From Bradyrhizobium sp. dw_78 (GTDB taxonomy: Bacteria; Pseudomonadota; Alphaproteobacteria; Rhizobiales; Xanthobacteraceae), in NCBI RefSeq assembly GCF_018449525.1, contig NZ_JAAVUS010000009.1:1-64000 (forward strand): 64,000 nucleotides of DNA. Reading direction: 5' to 3'. The first letter of the stretch is position 1. The number at the start of each line of letters is the position of its first letter. The position numbers and the translations under genes were made by a program. Shown here piece by piece: positions 1 through 9,014 of the stretch. A model generated the notes under the pieces. The model was not told the DNA's origin. It was given only the letters and a program-made list of their open reading frames with translations, and did not search any database.

Positions 1-2
1 CG

Positions 3-422
3 ATCGCCGACGAGCTCGGGCCGATGTCGGCGCCGGAAGCCTCAGACGCGGTTGCCGATTTCGACGGGGTTTCGGCCGAGCCTTCCTTGCCGCTCGTTCA
101 ACCCGAAACCATTGCGCCTCCGGCCGCAGCACAGCCCGCCTATCGGGCCGAGCCTGAACCGGCCCACAGCACCGCGCCCGAGGAAAGCGCTCACGAGACC
201 GACAAGATGATGGCGCGGCGGCGGTCAACCGTCCGCGAAAAGGTGAGCTTCGTAAGCAACGCCCCGCCGGCAGCGGCAGCGCCCGTCGAGCAGATTCAGC
301 CCGAACCGCCGGCGGCCCCTGCCCCGGTGCAGCCGGCTTCCGAGCCGAGCCCCGAAGCGACAACAGGCGAAGCCCAGACGCGCAAGGCGGGCTGGTGGTC
401 GCGCCGGTTCGGCGGCGGCTAA
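3..422 (+). CDS. rne: Ribonuclease E/G C-terminal tail (partial, 5' end outside window)
   Basis: The frame is open from the first bases of the window, so this is the 3' end of a longer gene; an ATG at 24 is internal. The visible 139 residues are a low-complexity Pro/Ala/Glu-rich tail, then a basic stretch (MARRRSTVREKVSF) and the ending KAGWWSRRFGGG. This basic ending after a disordered acidic/proline region resembles the C-terminal scaffold tail of alphaproteobacterial RNase E, which binds RNA and degradosome partners. The catalytic S1 and RNase E/G domains lie outside the window, so the assignment rests on tail similarity only. A strong terminator follows 29 bases after the stop. Confidence 0.6.
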   Translation: MADELGPMSAPEASDAVADFDGVSAEPSLPLVQPETIAPPAAAQPAYRAEPEPAHSTAPEESAHETDKMMARRRSTVREKVSFVSNAPPAAAAPVEQIQPEPPAAPAPVQPASEPSPEATTGEAQTRKAGWWSRRFGGG

Positions 423-450
423 TAGCCGTTATCACCTGCTAACGATCGAA

Positions 451-480
451 ACCGCCCGGCAAAACCGGGCGGTTTTTGTT
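451..480 (+). terminator. Rho-independent terminator after the rne-like gene
   Basis: A perfect 10-bp GC-rich stem (451-460 with 466-475) with a 5-base loop is followed at once by a T-rich run. It lies just past the stop codon at 422 and ends the plus-strand transcript. Confidence 0.9.
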
Positions 481-504
481 GGAGCGGTTTCTCCGGATTC
501 GCAC

Positions 505-524
505 GCGACGTCGTTAAACGTCGC
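505..524. terminator. Inverted repeat between convergent genes
   Basis: A 7-bp perfect inverted repeat, GCGACGT and ACGTCGC around a 6-base loop, lies 54 bases beyond the stop of the minus-strand deacylase gene. There is no clear T-run, so a role in ending the minus-strand transcript is only possible. Confidence 0.35.
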
Positions 525-577
525 TGTACAGCCATTGCACGATCGGCCTGCGCCACCACGCGCGTCGGTTCACGGGC

Positions 578-2185
578 TCAGACAACATCGCCAGCTGCAT
601 CGCGCCTCAGCACCGTTCCGGGAAGCGCGCCGGTATGGGCTGCATTTTCGACGACTAACACGCCGTTGACGAGCACGGTCGTGCGATTGCCGGAAGGATA
701 GCGATGCGGATGGTCGTAAGTCGCCCGGTCCTTGAAGTCCGCGGGATCGAAGACCGCCACGTCGGCCCGATGCCCTACCTTCAGGAGACCGCGGTCGGCG
801 AGCTTGAGCGCGCGCGCCACGGCGCCGGTCATCTTGTGGATGGCGAATTCGAGCGGGACCAGCGATAGCTCGCCGACGTAATGGCCGAGGATCCGCGGGA
901 ATGTGCCGTAGAAGCGCGGATGCGGCTGGCCCTGGCTGGTGATGCCGTAATCGGCCACGCAATTGCCGTCGGACCCGACCAGCGCCAGCGGCGAACGCAG
1001 AATGTCGCGCACATCCTCTTCCGAAATCGACGTCACCAGCACGCGCGTGGCGGCCTTGTCCTCGATCAGGTAGTCGCAGACGACATCGACCGGATCGGCG
1101 CTGCGTTCGCGGGCGAGATCCGCGATAGTGCGGCCGGCGTGCTGCGAAACGTGCGGCGAGATCGAAATCCGCACACAATCCCAGTCCGGAATCCGGCCCC
1201 AATTGTTGAGGCCGTCGCGCGCGATGTCGTCGCGAATCCGCGTACGGGTCTCGGGCAGATGCAGCCGCTCCAGCATGGCCGGCACGCCGCCGGCCTGCAC
1301 CCATTGCGGCATCAGATTCTTCAGCGGATTGCTGCCGGCCGTATAAGGGTAGGCATCGCAGTCGACATCGACGCCACGCGCCTTGGCCTCGCCGATCATG
1401 GCCAGCCCGCGCACCGCCTTGCCCCAATTGTCGACGCCCGAACATTTGAAATGCACGATCTCGACATGGACGCCACAGCTCTCGGCGACCTGGATCGCTT
1501 CCTGCACCGCCTCCAGCACACGGTTCGATTCGTCGCGAATATGCGTGAAGTAGCCCGCATGGTGCCGCTTCACCACCTGGCACAGCGCGATCATCTCCTC
1601 CGGCGCAGCGTAGGAGCCGGGCGCGGTGAACAACCCGGACGACAGGCCGAGCGCGCCGGCGCGAAGGCCGTCTTCCAGCAGATCACACATCGCCTTAAGC
1701 TCGATTGCGGTGGGCACGCGGTTTTCCATGCCCATCACCATCAGACGCAAGGTGTTGTGGCCGACCAGCATTCCGGCATTCACCGCGGTCGCCGGGAAGC
1801 TGTCGAGATATTCGGCGAAACTCTGCTCGCGGAACGACAGCCAGGGCGCGCTCGGCGAAAGATAATCGCGCAGCAGATCCACCTTCCCCGGCAGCACCGG
1901 CGCGACCGAGAAACCACAATGGCCGATCACCTCCGTGGTGACGCCCTGGCGCACCTTGCTTTCCGCCTTCGGGTTGATCGGCAGGGTAAAATCCGAATGG
2001 GTCTTGATGTCGATGAAGCCGGGCGCCACGGCCAGCCCGGATACGTCGATCTCTCGCTTGGCCGGGCCGGATACATCGCCGATCGCGGCGATACGGCCGT
2101 CGGTGACCGCCAGGTCGCCGCGTTCACCGGGCCGCCCGCTGCCGTCATGGAGCGTGCCGCCGCGCAGCACGAGATCGAAACTCAT
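578..2185 (-). CDS. N-acyl-D-amino-acid deacylase family amidohydrolase
   Basis: A 535-residue metal-dependent amidohydrolase of the D-aminoacylase family, which releases D-amino acids from N-acyl derivatives. The N-terminal beta-sandwich start (LVLRGGTLHDGSGRPGERGD) leads into the first metal motif GFIDIKTHSDF near residue 57. Cys90 in GHCGFS matches the bridging cysteine of D-aminoacylases, and GSDG in the C-terminal half supplies the catalytic aspartate. The usual HxH of the first motif is KxH here (Lys61, His63), so substrate or metal content may differ from the classic enzyme. The ATG has a GGGGAGA ribosome site. It lies 21 bases downstream of a TctC-type binding-protein gene, probably in one transcript. 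Confidence 0.85.
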   Translation of the reverse strand: MSFDLVLRGGTLHDGSGRPGERGDLAVTDGRIAAIGDVSGPAKREIDVSGLAVAPGFIDIKTHSDFTLPINPKAESKVRQGVTTEVIGHCGFSVAPVLPGKVDLLRDYLSPSAPWLSFREQSFAEYLDSFPATAVNAGMLVGHNTLRLMVMGMENRVPTAIELKAMCDLLEDGLRAGALGLSSGLFTAPGSYAAPEEMIALCQVVKRHHAGYFTHIRDESNRVLEAVQEAIQVAESCGVHVEIVHFKCSGVDNWGKAVRGLAMIGEAKARGVDVDCDAYPYTAGSNPLKNLMPQWVQAGGVPAMLERLHLPETRTRIRDDIARDGLNNWGRIPDWDCVRISISPHVSQHAGRTIADLARERSADPVDVVCDYLIEDKAATRVLVTSISEEDVRDILRSPLALVGSDGNCVADYGITSQGQPHPRFYGTFPRILGHYVGELSLVPLEFAIHKMTGAVARALKLADRGLLKVGHRADVAVFDPADFKDRATYDHPHRYPSGNRTTVLVNGVLVVENAAHTGALPGTVLRRDAAGDVV

Positions 2186-2206
2186 GCGAATCTCCCCAGC
2201 CTCGTC

Positions 2207-3193
2207 TTATTCGGGAACGATGCCGGCGGCGCGGATGATCTCATGCCAGCGCTTGCTTTCCGCATCGATGTAGGCCTGCGCTTCGGCCGCGGTGCTGCCG
2301 TAAGGCACATTGCCGAGCGTCTCCAGCTTGCTGCTCACGTCCGGCGATTTCACGGCCTCCGCGATCGCCTCGCTCAGCTTGTCGACCACATCCTTCGGCG
2401 TGCCTCTCGGCGCCAGAACCGTATACCAAGCCTGCATTTCATAGCCCGGCACGCCGGCTTCGGCGATGGTCGGCGTCTGCGGCCAGGTCGGGGAGCGTTG
2501 CGCCGAAGTGATGCCGAGCGCGACCACCTCGCCATCCGCCACATGCTGCCTCGCGATCAGCGGGCTGAGAAAAACAACCGGCACCCTTCCGGTCAGAAGA
2601 TCGGCGATCAGGTCGTTGGTGCCCTTGTAGGGAATGTGCCGCAAGTCGATTCCGGCGGCCTGCTTGAACAGTTCGGCCGCGAGATGGGGCGAACTGCCGA
2701 CGCCACCCGAGCCGTAATTGATCTTGCCCGGCTGCGCCTTCGCCAGCGCGATCAGCTCCTGCACCGATTTCACACCGAGCGAGGGATGCGCCACCAGCAC
2801 CAGCGGTCCCTGCGTCACGATCGAGACCGGCACGAGCTGATCGAACGCATAGCCTACATCCGAGAACAGCGACGGATTGACCGCATAGGTCATGGCGGGA
2901 AGCACCAGCGTGTAGCCGTCCGGCGCGGCGCGGGCGGCGGCGATGACGGCGGTATTGCCGCTGCCGCCGGGGCGATTTTCCACGACGACCTGCTGGCCGA
3001 ATTTATCGTCGAGCTTGTTGGCGATGAGACGCGCGATCACATCATTTGGCCCGCCAGCCGGATAAGGCACCAGCAGATGGATCGGACGATCCGGATAGGC
3101 CATCGCCGGCCGGGGACTGAGCCCGGCAAGCACGACGGCGGCGATGGAAAAAAATGACGCCACGACCAAAGCACGCGGCGAGAAACGACACAT
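2207..3193 (-). CDS. Tripartite tricarboxylate transporter substrate-binding protein (TctC/Bug family)
   Basis: A 328-residue periplasmic binding protein. A signal peptide (hydrophobic run ALVVASFFSIAAVVLAG, cleavage after PAMA near residue 32) precedes the family hallmark YPDRPIHLLVPYPAGGPND and the later RPGGSGN. Bug proteins bind carboxylates or amides for TctAB-type transporters, or act without a membrane partner; no TctA or TctB gene is in this window. The ATG at 3193 was chosen over in-frame upstream starts because it has an AGGAG site 7 bases before it and begins the signal peptide. It is co-oriented with the D-aminoacylase-like gene, suggesting that it delivers that enzyme's substrate. 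Confidence 0.9.
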   Translation of the reverse strand: MCRFSPRALVVASFFSIAAVVLAGLSPRPAMAYPDRPIHLLVPYPAGGPNDVIARLIANKLDDKFGQQVVVENRPGGSGNTAVIAAARAAPDGYTLVLPAMTYAVNPSLFSDVGYAFDQLVPVSIVTQGPLVLVAHPSLGVKSVQELIALAKAQPGKINYGSGGVGSSPHLAAELFKQAAGIDLRHIPYKGTNDLIADLLTGRVPVVFLSPLIARQHVADGEVVALGITSAQRSPTWPQTPTIAEAGVPGYEMQAWYTVLAPRGTPKDVVDKLSEAIAEAVKSPDVSSKLETLGNVPYGSTAAEAQAYIDAESKRWHEIIRAAGIVPE

Positions 3194-3221
3194 CCGGGGA
3201 CTCCTGACGCAAGCTTCGACG

Positions 3222-3536
3222 TTAGCGCCCAACGGTCTGGCGCACCTCAAACCCTTCGAACTGTGGGTGATCCAGATACAGCGGCTTGTTGTCCCCCGCC
3301 CGGCTGTGCGCCGCGCGGAAAGCCTCCGACTTGGTCCATGCTTCAAAGACGGCGCGGTTCTCCCAAACTGTGTGAGAAGCATACAGCGTGTGGTCCTCGG
3401 CCTCCGGACCTTTGAGAAGGTGGAACTCGACAAAGCCAGGCACCTTGTCGAGATGGCTATCGCGCGACAACCAGACCTGCTCGAACGCAGCTTCGGACCC
3501 CTTGGCGACGCGGAAACGGTTCATGGCAATAAACAT
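3222..3536 (-). CDS. Heme-degrading monooxygenase, IsdG/HmuQ-like (ABM domain)
   Basis: A 104-residue antibiotic-biosynthesis-monooxygenase-fold protein. The start MFIAMNRF, the PGF segment and the WENRAVFEAWTKSEAF segment match the IsdG heme oxygenase family. Asn6, Trp67 and His77 fall at the places of the IsdG Asn-Trp-His catalytic set, so cleavage of heme to release iron is likely. Bradyrhizobium HmuQ and HmuD belong to this family. A GGAGAC ribosome site precedes the ATG. No heme uptake genes are nearby and I saw no clear Irr-type box upstream, so it appears to stand alone here. Symbol withheld because HmuQ and HmuD cannot be told apart by eye. Confidence 0.85.
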   Translation of the reverse strand: MFIAMNRFRVAKGSEAAFEQVWLSRDSHLDKVPGFVEFHLLKGPEAEDHTLYASHTVWENRAVFEAWTKSEAFRAAHSRAGDNKPLYLDHPQFEGFEVRQTVGR

Positions 3537-3577
3537 TGCGCAGTCTCCTGCTCTCTATGGCTACGATACACACTATA

Positions 3578-3672
3578 GCGTTTTCGAGCGAAGTGGATTC
3601 CGGTTCGCGTGAAAGAAAACGCGTCAAAAAATGTTAGAGCCCGGTTCGGTTCTGATTGAAGCAGAACCGAAT
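3578..3672. repeat. Dispersed double-hairpin repeat, copy 1
   Basis: An intergenic element with two hairpins. GCGTTTTC (3578-3585) pairs with GAAAACGC (3615-3622), and TTCGGTTCTG (3645-3654) pairs with CAGAACCGAA (3662-3671). The first half recurs at 33217-33275, with shared text around CCGGTT and GAAAACGCGTCAA. The second hairpin lies between two minus-strand genes and could affect transcript ends. Confidence 0.75.
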
Positions 3673-3750
3673 CCCGATGTTGCGGTCCGAGCGATCGTAT
3701 CGTTGCTCCCGGCAGGAACAACCGAACGTGGACGATGCCACGCCCGGCAG

Positions 3751-5076
3751 CTACCCCGTCGTAACGGCCGTTTTCAGATCCGACACGTCGACGGTCTGGT
3801 TGAGAGCGGCGTGCAGCCGGTCGCGATCGAGCTCGCCTTCCCACCACGACACGAACACCGACGCGACGCCGTTGCCGATGATGTTGGTGAGCGCGCGGAC
3901 CTCGCTCATGAACTTGTCGATCGAGAACACGATCGCCATGCCGGGCACCAGCGCCGGATTGACCACCGTGAGCGTCGCCGCCAGCGTGATGAAACCCGCG
4001 CCGGTGACGCCGCTGGCGCCCTTCGACGTCAACATCGCCACCACCAGGATGGTGAGCTGCTGCGTGAACGTCAAATCGACGCCGAGCGCCTGCGCGATGA
4101 ACAGCGTGGCCAGCGTCATGTAGATGTTGGTACCGTCCAGGTTGAACGAATAACCGGTCGGCACCACCAGGCCCACCACCGATTTCGAACAGCCGAGCCG
4201 TTCGAGCTTCTCCATCAATTGCGGCAGCGCGCTTTCGGAAGAGCTGGTGCCGAGCACGATCAGGAGTTCGTCCTTGATGTAGGCGACGAACTTGAAAATG
4301 TTGAAGCCGACCATGCGCGCGATCAGGCCGAGCACGATGATGACGAACAACGCAGCCGTGGCGTAGAACAGCGCGATCAATCCGATCAGATTGCCGAGCG
4401 CGGCCGGGCCGAACCTGCCGATGGTATAGGCCATCGCGCCGAACGCGCCGAGCGGCGCCGCTTTCATGACAATGCCGATCACGCCGAACACCGCATGCGA
4501 GGTGTCGTCGATGATATCGCGCAGCCGGTAGCCGCGTTCGCCCATCGCCATCAGCGCGAAGCCGAACAGGATGGCGAACAGCAGCACCTGCAGGATATCG
4601 CCGCGCGCGAGTGCGCCGACCACGCTGTCCGGAATGATGTTGAGGACGAAATCGACCGCCTTCTGCGATTCCGCCTGCTTGACGTAAGCGGCCACCGCCG
4701 CGGCGTCGGGGTGCGCCGCAAGGCCGCGGCCGACCGGGATCAGATTGCCCACCAGCAGGCCGATAATCAGCGCGAAGGAGGAAACGACCTCGAAATAGAC
4801 CAGCGCCTTGACGCCGACGCGGCCGACTTTCCTGGCGTCCTGGATATGGGAGATGCCCGACACCACCGTGCAGAAGATGATCGGCGCGATCACCATCTTG
4901 ATCAGCTTGATGAAGCCGTCGCCGAGCCCCTTGATCCAGTCATTGGTCGCGAGATGAGGCCACAGCCAGCCGACCACGACGCCGAGCACGATGGCCACCA
5001 GAACCTGGAGATAAAGTATTTTATACCAGGGTCTTGCCGCGCGTGCGGGCACCCCGGTTGCGGTCATTGTCGTCAT
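3751..5076 (-). CDS. dctA: C4-dicarboxylate/proton symporter DctA
   Basis: A 441-residue inner-membrane carrier of the dicarboxylate/amino acid:cation symporter family, with many hydrophobic segments. It carries the serine-rich reentrant-loop motif GTSSSESALPQLMEKL and the substrate motif GYSFNLDGTNIYM, both near-identical to DctA. DctA imports succinate, malate and fumarate and supports symbiotic nitrogen fixation in rhizobia. The regulatory dctBD pair is not in this window. The N-terminus has ATG codons at residues 1 and 4; the first has a GGTGAG-like site upstream. It stands as a single transcription unit between a repeat and an aminotransferase gene. Confidence 0.93.
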   Translation of the reverse strand: MTTMTATGVPARAARPWYKILYLQVLVAIVLGVVVGWLWPHLATNDWIKGLGDGFIKLIKMVIAPIIFCTVVSGISHIQDARKVGRVGVKALVYFEVVSSFALIIGLLVGNLIPVGRGLAAHPDAAAVAAYVKQAESQKAVDFVLNIIPDSVVGALARGDILQVLLFAILFGFALMAMGERGYRLRDIIDDTSHAVFGVIGIVMKAAPLGAFGAMAYTIGRFGPAALGNLIGLIALFYATAALFVIIVLGLIARMVGFNIFKFVAYIKDELLIVLGTSSSESALPQLMEKLERLGCSKSVVGLVVPTGYSFNLDGTNIYMTLATLFIAQALGVDLTFTQQLTILVVAMLTSKGASGVTGAGFITLAATLTVVNPALVPGMAIVFSIDKFMSEVRALTNIIGNGVASVFVSWWEGELDRDRLHAALNQTVDVSDLKTAVTTG

Positions 5077-5232
5077 GATATTTCACTCACCCCGTGGATC
5101 TTGCCGTGGATCTTGATGATCTGCCGTCGCCGCGCCCCGGCGACCGCCCCGGACACTACCAAAATCAAGGAGTTGGCAGAGTCAATGGAACCTTCTTCCA
5201 GTCCTATGCAGGCGGACGGGGGCGGCCCTGCG

Positions 5233-6420
5233 CTATCGGAGCCACCGGGTGATGCGTTCGACGGCCTCGTGCATCTCTCCGGCCGAGCGCGCATAGGAAA
5301 ACCGTATGAAAGCGCGGCCATGCACCGGATCGAAATCGATGCCGGGGGTTGCCGCGACATGCGCTTTTTCCAGCATTTCGCCGGCAAAGGCGAAGCTGTC
5401 GGAGGTGAACTTCGATACGTCGGCGTAGAGGTAAAATGCGCCGTCCGCGGGAAGGAAATCGGTGAGGCCGGCCTGCGGCAGGCCCTCGATCAGGATACGG
5501 CGGTTTTCGAGATAGCCGCGCTTGATCGCCTCCATCTCTTCGCGGCCCTCGAACGCCGCCTCGGCGGCGATCTGCGACAGCGTCGGAACCGAAATGGAAA
5601 GATTCTGCTGTAGCCGTTCGATCGGCCGCACCAATGGCTCGGGCACCACCATCCAGCCGATCCGCCAGCCGGTCATGCAGAAATATTTCGAGAACGAATT
5701 GATCACGAGCGCCTGCGGCGAAAGTTCCGCCGCCGTCACCGCGGGAAACGCATAGTCGAGACCATGATAGATCTCGTCAGAAATGAAACGGATGCCCGCG
5801 GCTTCCGCGGCCGTCATCAGGCTGGCGAGCGCCTCGCGCGACATCATGGTGCCCGTGGGATTGGCCGGGCTTGCCACCAGGACGCCCTGCAAAGGCCGCT
5901 CCCGGTGAGCCGCCAGCAGCGCCTCCCCGGTCAAAGCGTGGCGGGTTTCGCTTGAGGTCTCGATCAGCACCGGCTCGCAACCGAGCGCGTTGAGGATATG
6001 GCGATAGGGCGGGTAACCGGGCACGGTCACCGCGACACGGTCGCCCGGCTCGAACATGGCAAGGAACGCCAGGATGAAGGCGCCGGACGAGCCGGTGGTG
6101 ACGACGATCCGTTCCGCGTCCACCGCGCAACGGTAGGTCTCGCGGTAATGCCGCGCGATGCGCGCGCGCAGCGAGGGAATACCCAGCGCGGAGGTATAAT
6201 CGATTCGTTCGCTCTCGAGCGCGGCATGCGCCGCCGCGATCGCCGCTCTCGGTGCCGGCGCAGCCGGCTGCCCCACCTCCATGTGAATGACGTGGCCGCC
6301 GGAGGCTTCGATGCGCGCCGCCGCAGCCATCACGTCCATCACCATGAACGGTGGAACGTCGCTTCGGCGGGAGGCCGTCAGAAGGCTCCGGGCCCGGTCT
6401 CTCAATGTCGCATCAAGCAT
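5233..6420 (-). CDS. PLP-dependent class I/II aminotransferase
   Basis: A 395-residue fold-type I aminotransferase. Visible landmarks are the N-terminal GQPAAPAP segment, SPANPTG with the pyridine-contacting Asn187, ISDEIYHGLDY (Asp215, Tyr218), the Schiff-base lysine in NSFSKYFCMTGWRIGW (Lys245), and C-terminal FIRFSYA with the carboxylate-binding arginine. This resembles aspartate or aromatic aminotransferases of the I-gamma group. The exact amino donor cannot be told. It is divergent from the M48 protease gene at 6536, so the 115-base gap between them holds both promoters. Confidence 0.88.
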   Translation of the reverse strand: MLDATLRDRARSLLTASRRSDVPPFMVMDVMAAAARIEASGGHVIHMEVGQPAAPAPRAAIAAAHAALESERIDYTSALGIPSLRARIARHYRETYRCAVDAERIVVTTGSSGAFILAFLAMFEPGDRVAVTVPGYPPYRHILNALGCEPVLIETSSETRHALTGEALLAAHRERPLQGVLVASPANPTGTMMSREALASLMTAAEAAGIRFISDEIYHGLDYAFPAVTAAELSPQALVINSFSKYFCMTGWRIGWMVVPEPLVRPIERLQQNLSISVPTLSQIAAEAAFEGREEMEAIKRGYLENRRILIEGLPQAGLTDFLPADGAFYLYADVSKFTSDSFAFAGEMLEKAHVAATPGIDFDPVHGRAFIRFSYARSAGEMHEAVERITRWLR

Positions 6421-6535
6421 CGATATCTGCTATCTCTCCCGGCATCGCCGATGAGCGCCCCAGACTGGCCGTATTCCGCAGCTTGTTAGGGCATATATTG
6501 TATCCGACCTGCCGCCAACGATTAAAGACCGCCCG

Positions 6536-7939
6536 ATGCTGCTGCGCATGGCCACCGGCGCCAAGATACCGAAATTGACCGCTCTCGCCGCCGCGGTGTC
6601 GCTCGCCCTCGCCCCGATACCGGGTGTTGCGCAGGAAGAAGCGAGCAAAGGACCGCCGATCATCCGCGATGCCGAGGCGGAGCAATTGTTGCGGGACTAT
6701 ACCCGGCCGATCCTGCGGACCGCGGGGCTGGAAAAGCAGAACATCCAGGTCGTGATCATCAACGAAAGCGTGTTCAACGCGTTCGTCGCCGACGGGCACC
6801 GTATTTTCGTAAATTACGGCGCGATCCTGCAGTCGGAGACCCCGAACCAATTGATCGGCGTGCTGGCGCATGAAACCGGGCACCTTGCCGGAGGCCACCT
6901 CGCCAGGCTGCGCCAGCAACTGGCCAATGCGCAGACCCAGATGGTGATCGCCATGCTGCTCGGCGCCGGCGCGCTGGCGGCGGGCGCCGCACGAGGCGGT
7001 GGCGATGGCGGCCTGGCCAATGCGGGCGCCGCCGCGCTTTCCGCGCCGCAGGAAGTGATCCGCCGTTCGCTGCTTTCCTACCAGCGCCAGCAGGAGGAGA
7101 ACGCGGACCGCGCCGGCGTGAAGTTTCTGACCGCAACCGGCCAGTCCCCGAAAGGCATGTACGACACCTTCAAGCGCTTCACCAATGACAGCCTGTTCGC
7201 CTCCTACGGCGCCGACCCCTATGTCCAGTCCCACCCGATGCCGGCCGATCGCGTCGCCGCGCTGGAGGGAATCGCAAGGTCGAGTCCGTACTGGGACAAG
7301 AAGGACGATCCGGCGCTGCAATTGCGCCATGACATGGTGCGCGCCAAGATCTCGGCCTTCATGGAACGCCAGGACACGGTCTACCGACGCTATCCGCTGT
7401 CGGACACCAGCCTGCCCGCACGCTACGCCCACGCCATTGCGACCTATCGCCACGGCGACTTGCGCAGCGCGCTCGCCCAGATCGACGGGCTGATCCAAGT
7501 GCAGCCCAATAACCCCTATTTCTACGAATTGCGCGGCCAGGCGCTGCTGGAAGGCGGCAAGCCCGCGGAAGCGATCGCTCCGCTGCGCAAGGCGGTGCAG
7601 CTTTCCAATAACGCGCCGCTCATCGAGATGTTACTTGGGCAGGCGCTCGTGGGAACCGATAATAACGCCTACTCTGCGGAAGCGATTGCGATTCTGCGGG
7701 CGGCGGTTGGCCGGGAAACCGAGGCGCCGCTGGGCTATATGCAGCTCGCAATGGCTTATGCCCGGAAAGGAGACTATGCGGAGGCCGATCTGGCCTCGGC
7801 GCAAGCCGCCTATCTTCGCGGCGACAACAAGACCGCGCGCGATCTCGCGTCTCGCGCCAAGACTCGTTTCGCTGTCGGCACGCCCGGCTGGGTCAAGGCT
7901 GACGACATCGTCACTGCCAAGCCGATGTCCGGCCAGTAG
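6536..7939 (+). CDS. Periplasmic M48 zinc metalloprotease with TPR domain (BepA-like)
   Basis: A 467-residue secreted protease. A signal peptide (LTALAAAVSLALAPIPGVAQ) is followed by the M48 peptidase domain with the zinc site HETGH (His112, Glu113, His116) and the downstream EENADRAG segment carrying the third ligand near residue 186. The C-terminal third (from about residue 295) is made of TPR-like helices. This matches BepA/YfgC, which acts in outer-membrane protein quality control and LptD assembly. ATGs occur at residues 1 and 5. A DsbA-like gene follows on the same strand, a sensible partner because LptD folding needs disulfide chemistry, but that link is inference. Confidence 0.9.
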   Translation: MLLRMATGAKIPKLTALAAAVSLALAPIPGVAQEEASKGPPIIRDAEAEQLLRDYTRPILRTAGLEKQNIQVVIINESVFNAFVADGHRIFVNYGAILQSETPNQLIGVLAHETGHLAGGHLARLRQQLANAQTQMVIAMLLGAGALAAGAARGGGDGGLANAGAAALSAPQEVIRRSLLSYQRQQEENADRAGVKFLTATGQSPKGMYDTFKRFTNDSLFASYGADPYVQSHPMPADRVAALEGIARSSPYWDKKDDPALQLRHDMVRAKISAFMERQDTVYRRYPLSDTSLPARYAHAIATYRHGDLRSALAQIDGLIQVQPNNPYFYELRGQALLEGGKPAEAIAPLRKAVQLSNNAPLIEMLLGQALVGTDNNAYSAEAIAILRAAVGRETEAPLGYMQLAMAYARKGDYAEADLASAQAAYLRGDNKTARDLASRAKTRFAVGTPGWVKADDIVTAKPMSGQ

Positions 7940-8052
7940 GACGATTGAGACGAGACGCGCGTTAACTCAAGCCAACAGCTCAATCCAAGCTATAAAGGTT
8001 TTCGAAAACCAGCCTTCCAGAAAACCTTATCTCTCACCCAGAGGATTCGCCA

Positions 8053-8823
8053 ATGCCTTCGTTCCGCCTGCTCGCTCCCGCCCTGTTCGCGCTGGCGCTC
8101 TGCGCCGCACCGCCAGCCGCGTCGGCGCAGAGCTTCTCCGACACCCAGAAGAGCGACATCGAGGTGATCATCAAGAATTACCTGGTCTCGCATCCCGAAG
8201 TGCTGGAAGAGGCCATGGCCGAATTGAGCAAGCGCCAGGCCGCCGAAGACGCCCAGAAGCACGAAGCGAGCGTCGCCGAAAACGCCGACACGATCTTCAA
8301 TTCGCCGCATGGCGTCATGCTTGGCAACAAGGACGGCGACGTCACCTTTGTCGAGTTCTTCGACTACAATTGCGGCTATTGCAAACGCGCGATGGCCGAC
8401 ATGCTCGACCTGATGAAGACCGATCCGAAGCTCAAGGTGGTGCTGAAGGAGTTTCCGGTCCTGAGCCCCGGCTCGGTCGAAGCGGCCCAGGTCGCGGTAG
8501 CCGTCCGCATGCAGGATCCCGGCGGCAAGAAATATCTCGATTTCCACCAGAAGCTGCTCGGCGGCCGCGGCCCGGCCGACAAGGCGCATGCTTTGGCGGC
8601 GGCCAAGGACGCCGGCCTCGACATGGCGCGGATCGAAAAGGACATGGTGAGCCCTGAAGTGAAGGCCACGATCGAAGAGAACATGAAGCTCGCCGAAGCC
8701 ATGGGCATGAACGGTACGCCGAGCTATGTCATCGGCAAGCAAGTCGTGGTCGGTGCGATCGGGCTGGACGGTCTCAAGGAAAAGATCGCGCTCGCCCGCT
8801 GCGGCAAGGAGACCTGTTCTTAG
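8053..8823 (+). CDS. DsbA-family thiol:disulfide oxidoreductase (ScsC/Com1-like)
   Basis: A 256-residue periplasmic protein. A signal peptide ends at ASAQ (residue 26), and the helical ScsC-type N-terminal domain (about 29-70) precedes the thioredoxin-fold domain. The redox motif FFDYNCGYCKRAM has Cys107 and Cys110, and the cis-proline loop is GTPSYVIG. Two further cysteines sit at the C-terminus (CGKETC). Such proteins oxidise or shuffle disulfides in exported proteins. The 113-base gap from the M48 protease gene suggests co-expression or a close separate promoter. A terminator follows the gene. Confidence 0.9.
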   Translation: MPSFRLLAPALFALALCAAPPAASAQSFSDTQKSDIEVIIKNYLVSHPEVLEEAMAELSKRQAAEDAQKHEASVAENADTIFNSPHGVMLGNKDGDVTFVEFFDYNCGYCKRAMADMLDLMKTDPKLKVVLKEFPVLSPGSVEAAQVAVAVRMQDPGGKKYLDFHQKLLGGRGPADKAHALAAAKDAGLDMARIEKDMVSPEVKATIEENMKLAEAMGMNGTPSYVIGKQVVVGAIGLDGLKEKIALARCGKETCS

Positions 8824-8852
8824 TTCCGGCGCGCATCGTCGCATCGGTGAAA

Positions 8853-8883
8853 GTCGGCGGTTGCACCGCCGGCTTTATTTTTT
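8853..8883 (+). terminator. Rho-independent terminator after the DsbA-like gene
   Basis: An 8-bp GC-rich stem (8853-8860 with 8866-8873, one G-U pair) and a 5-base loop are followed by TTTATTTTTT. It lies 29 bases after the stop codon. Confidence 0.88.
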
Positions 8884-9014
8884 GCGCAGCCTGTAACACA
8901 CCACGTTCATCGTACATTCATGCGATGAAACCGGTGGAATGCGAGATCGCGAGGAACATCGCACATCGTCTGTCGTTGGTCGGTGGGCAATGCAAATGTG
9001 CGAGGAGAAACTCG

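Noticed and set aside
881..3157. A 758-residue open frame on the plus strand opposite the deacylase and TctC-type genes
   Set aside because: It is antisense to two well-supported genes, is rich in Arg/His/Asp as expected of a GC-rich shadow frame, and has no domain.
3631..5613. A 660-residue open frame on the plus strand opposite dctA
   Set aside because: Composition is typical of an antisense shadow (long runs of D, H, R, Q). dctA on the other strand has clear family motifs.
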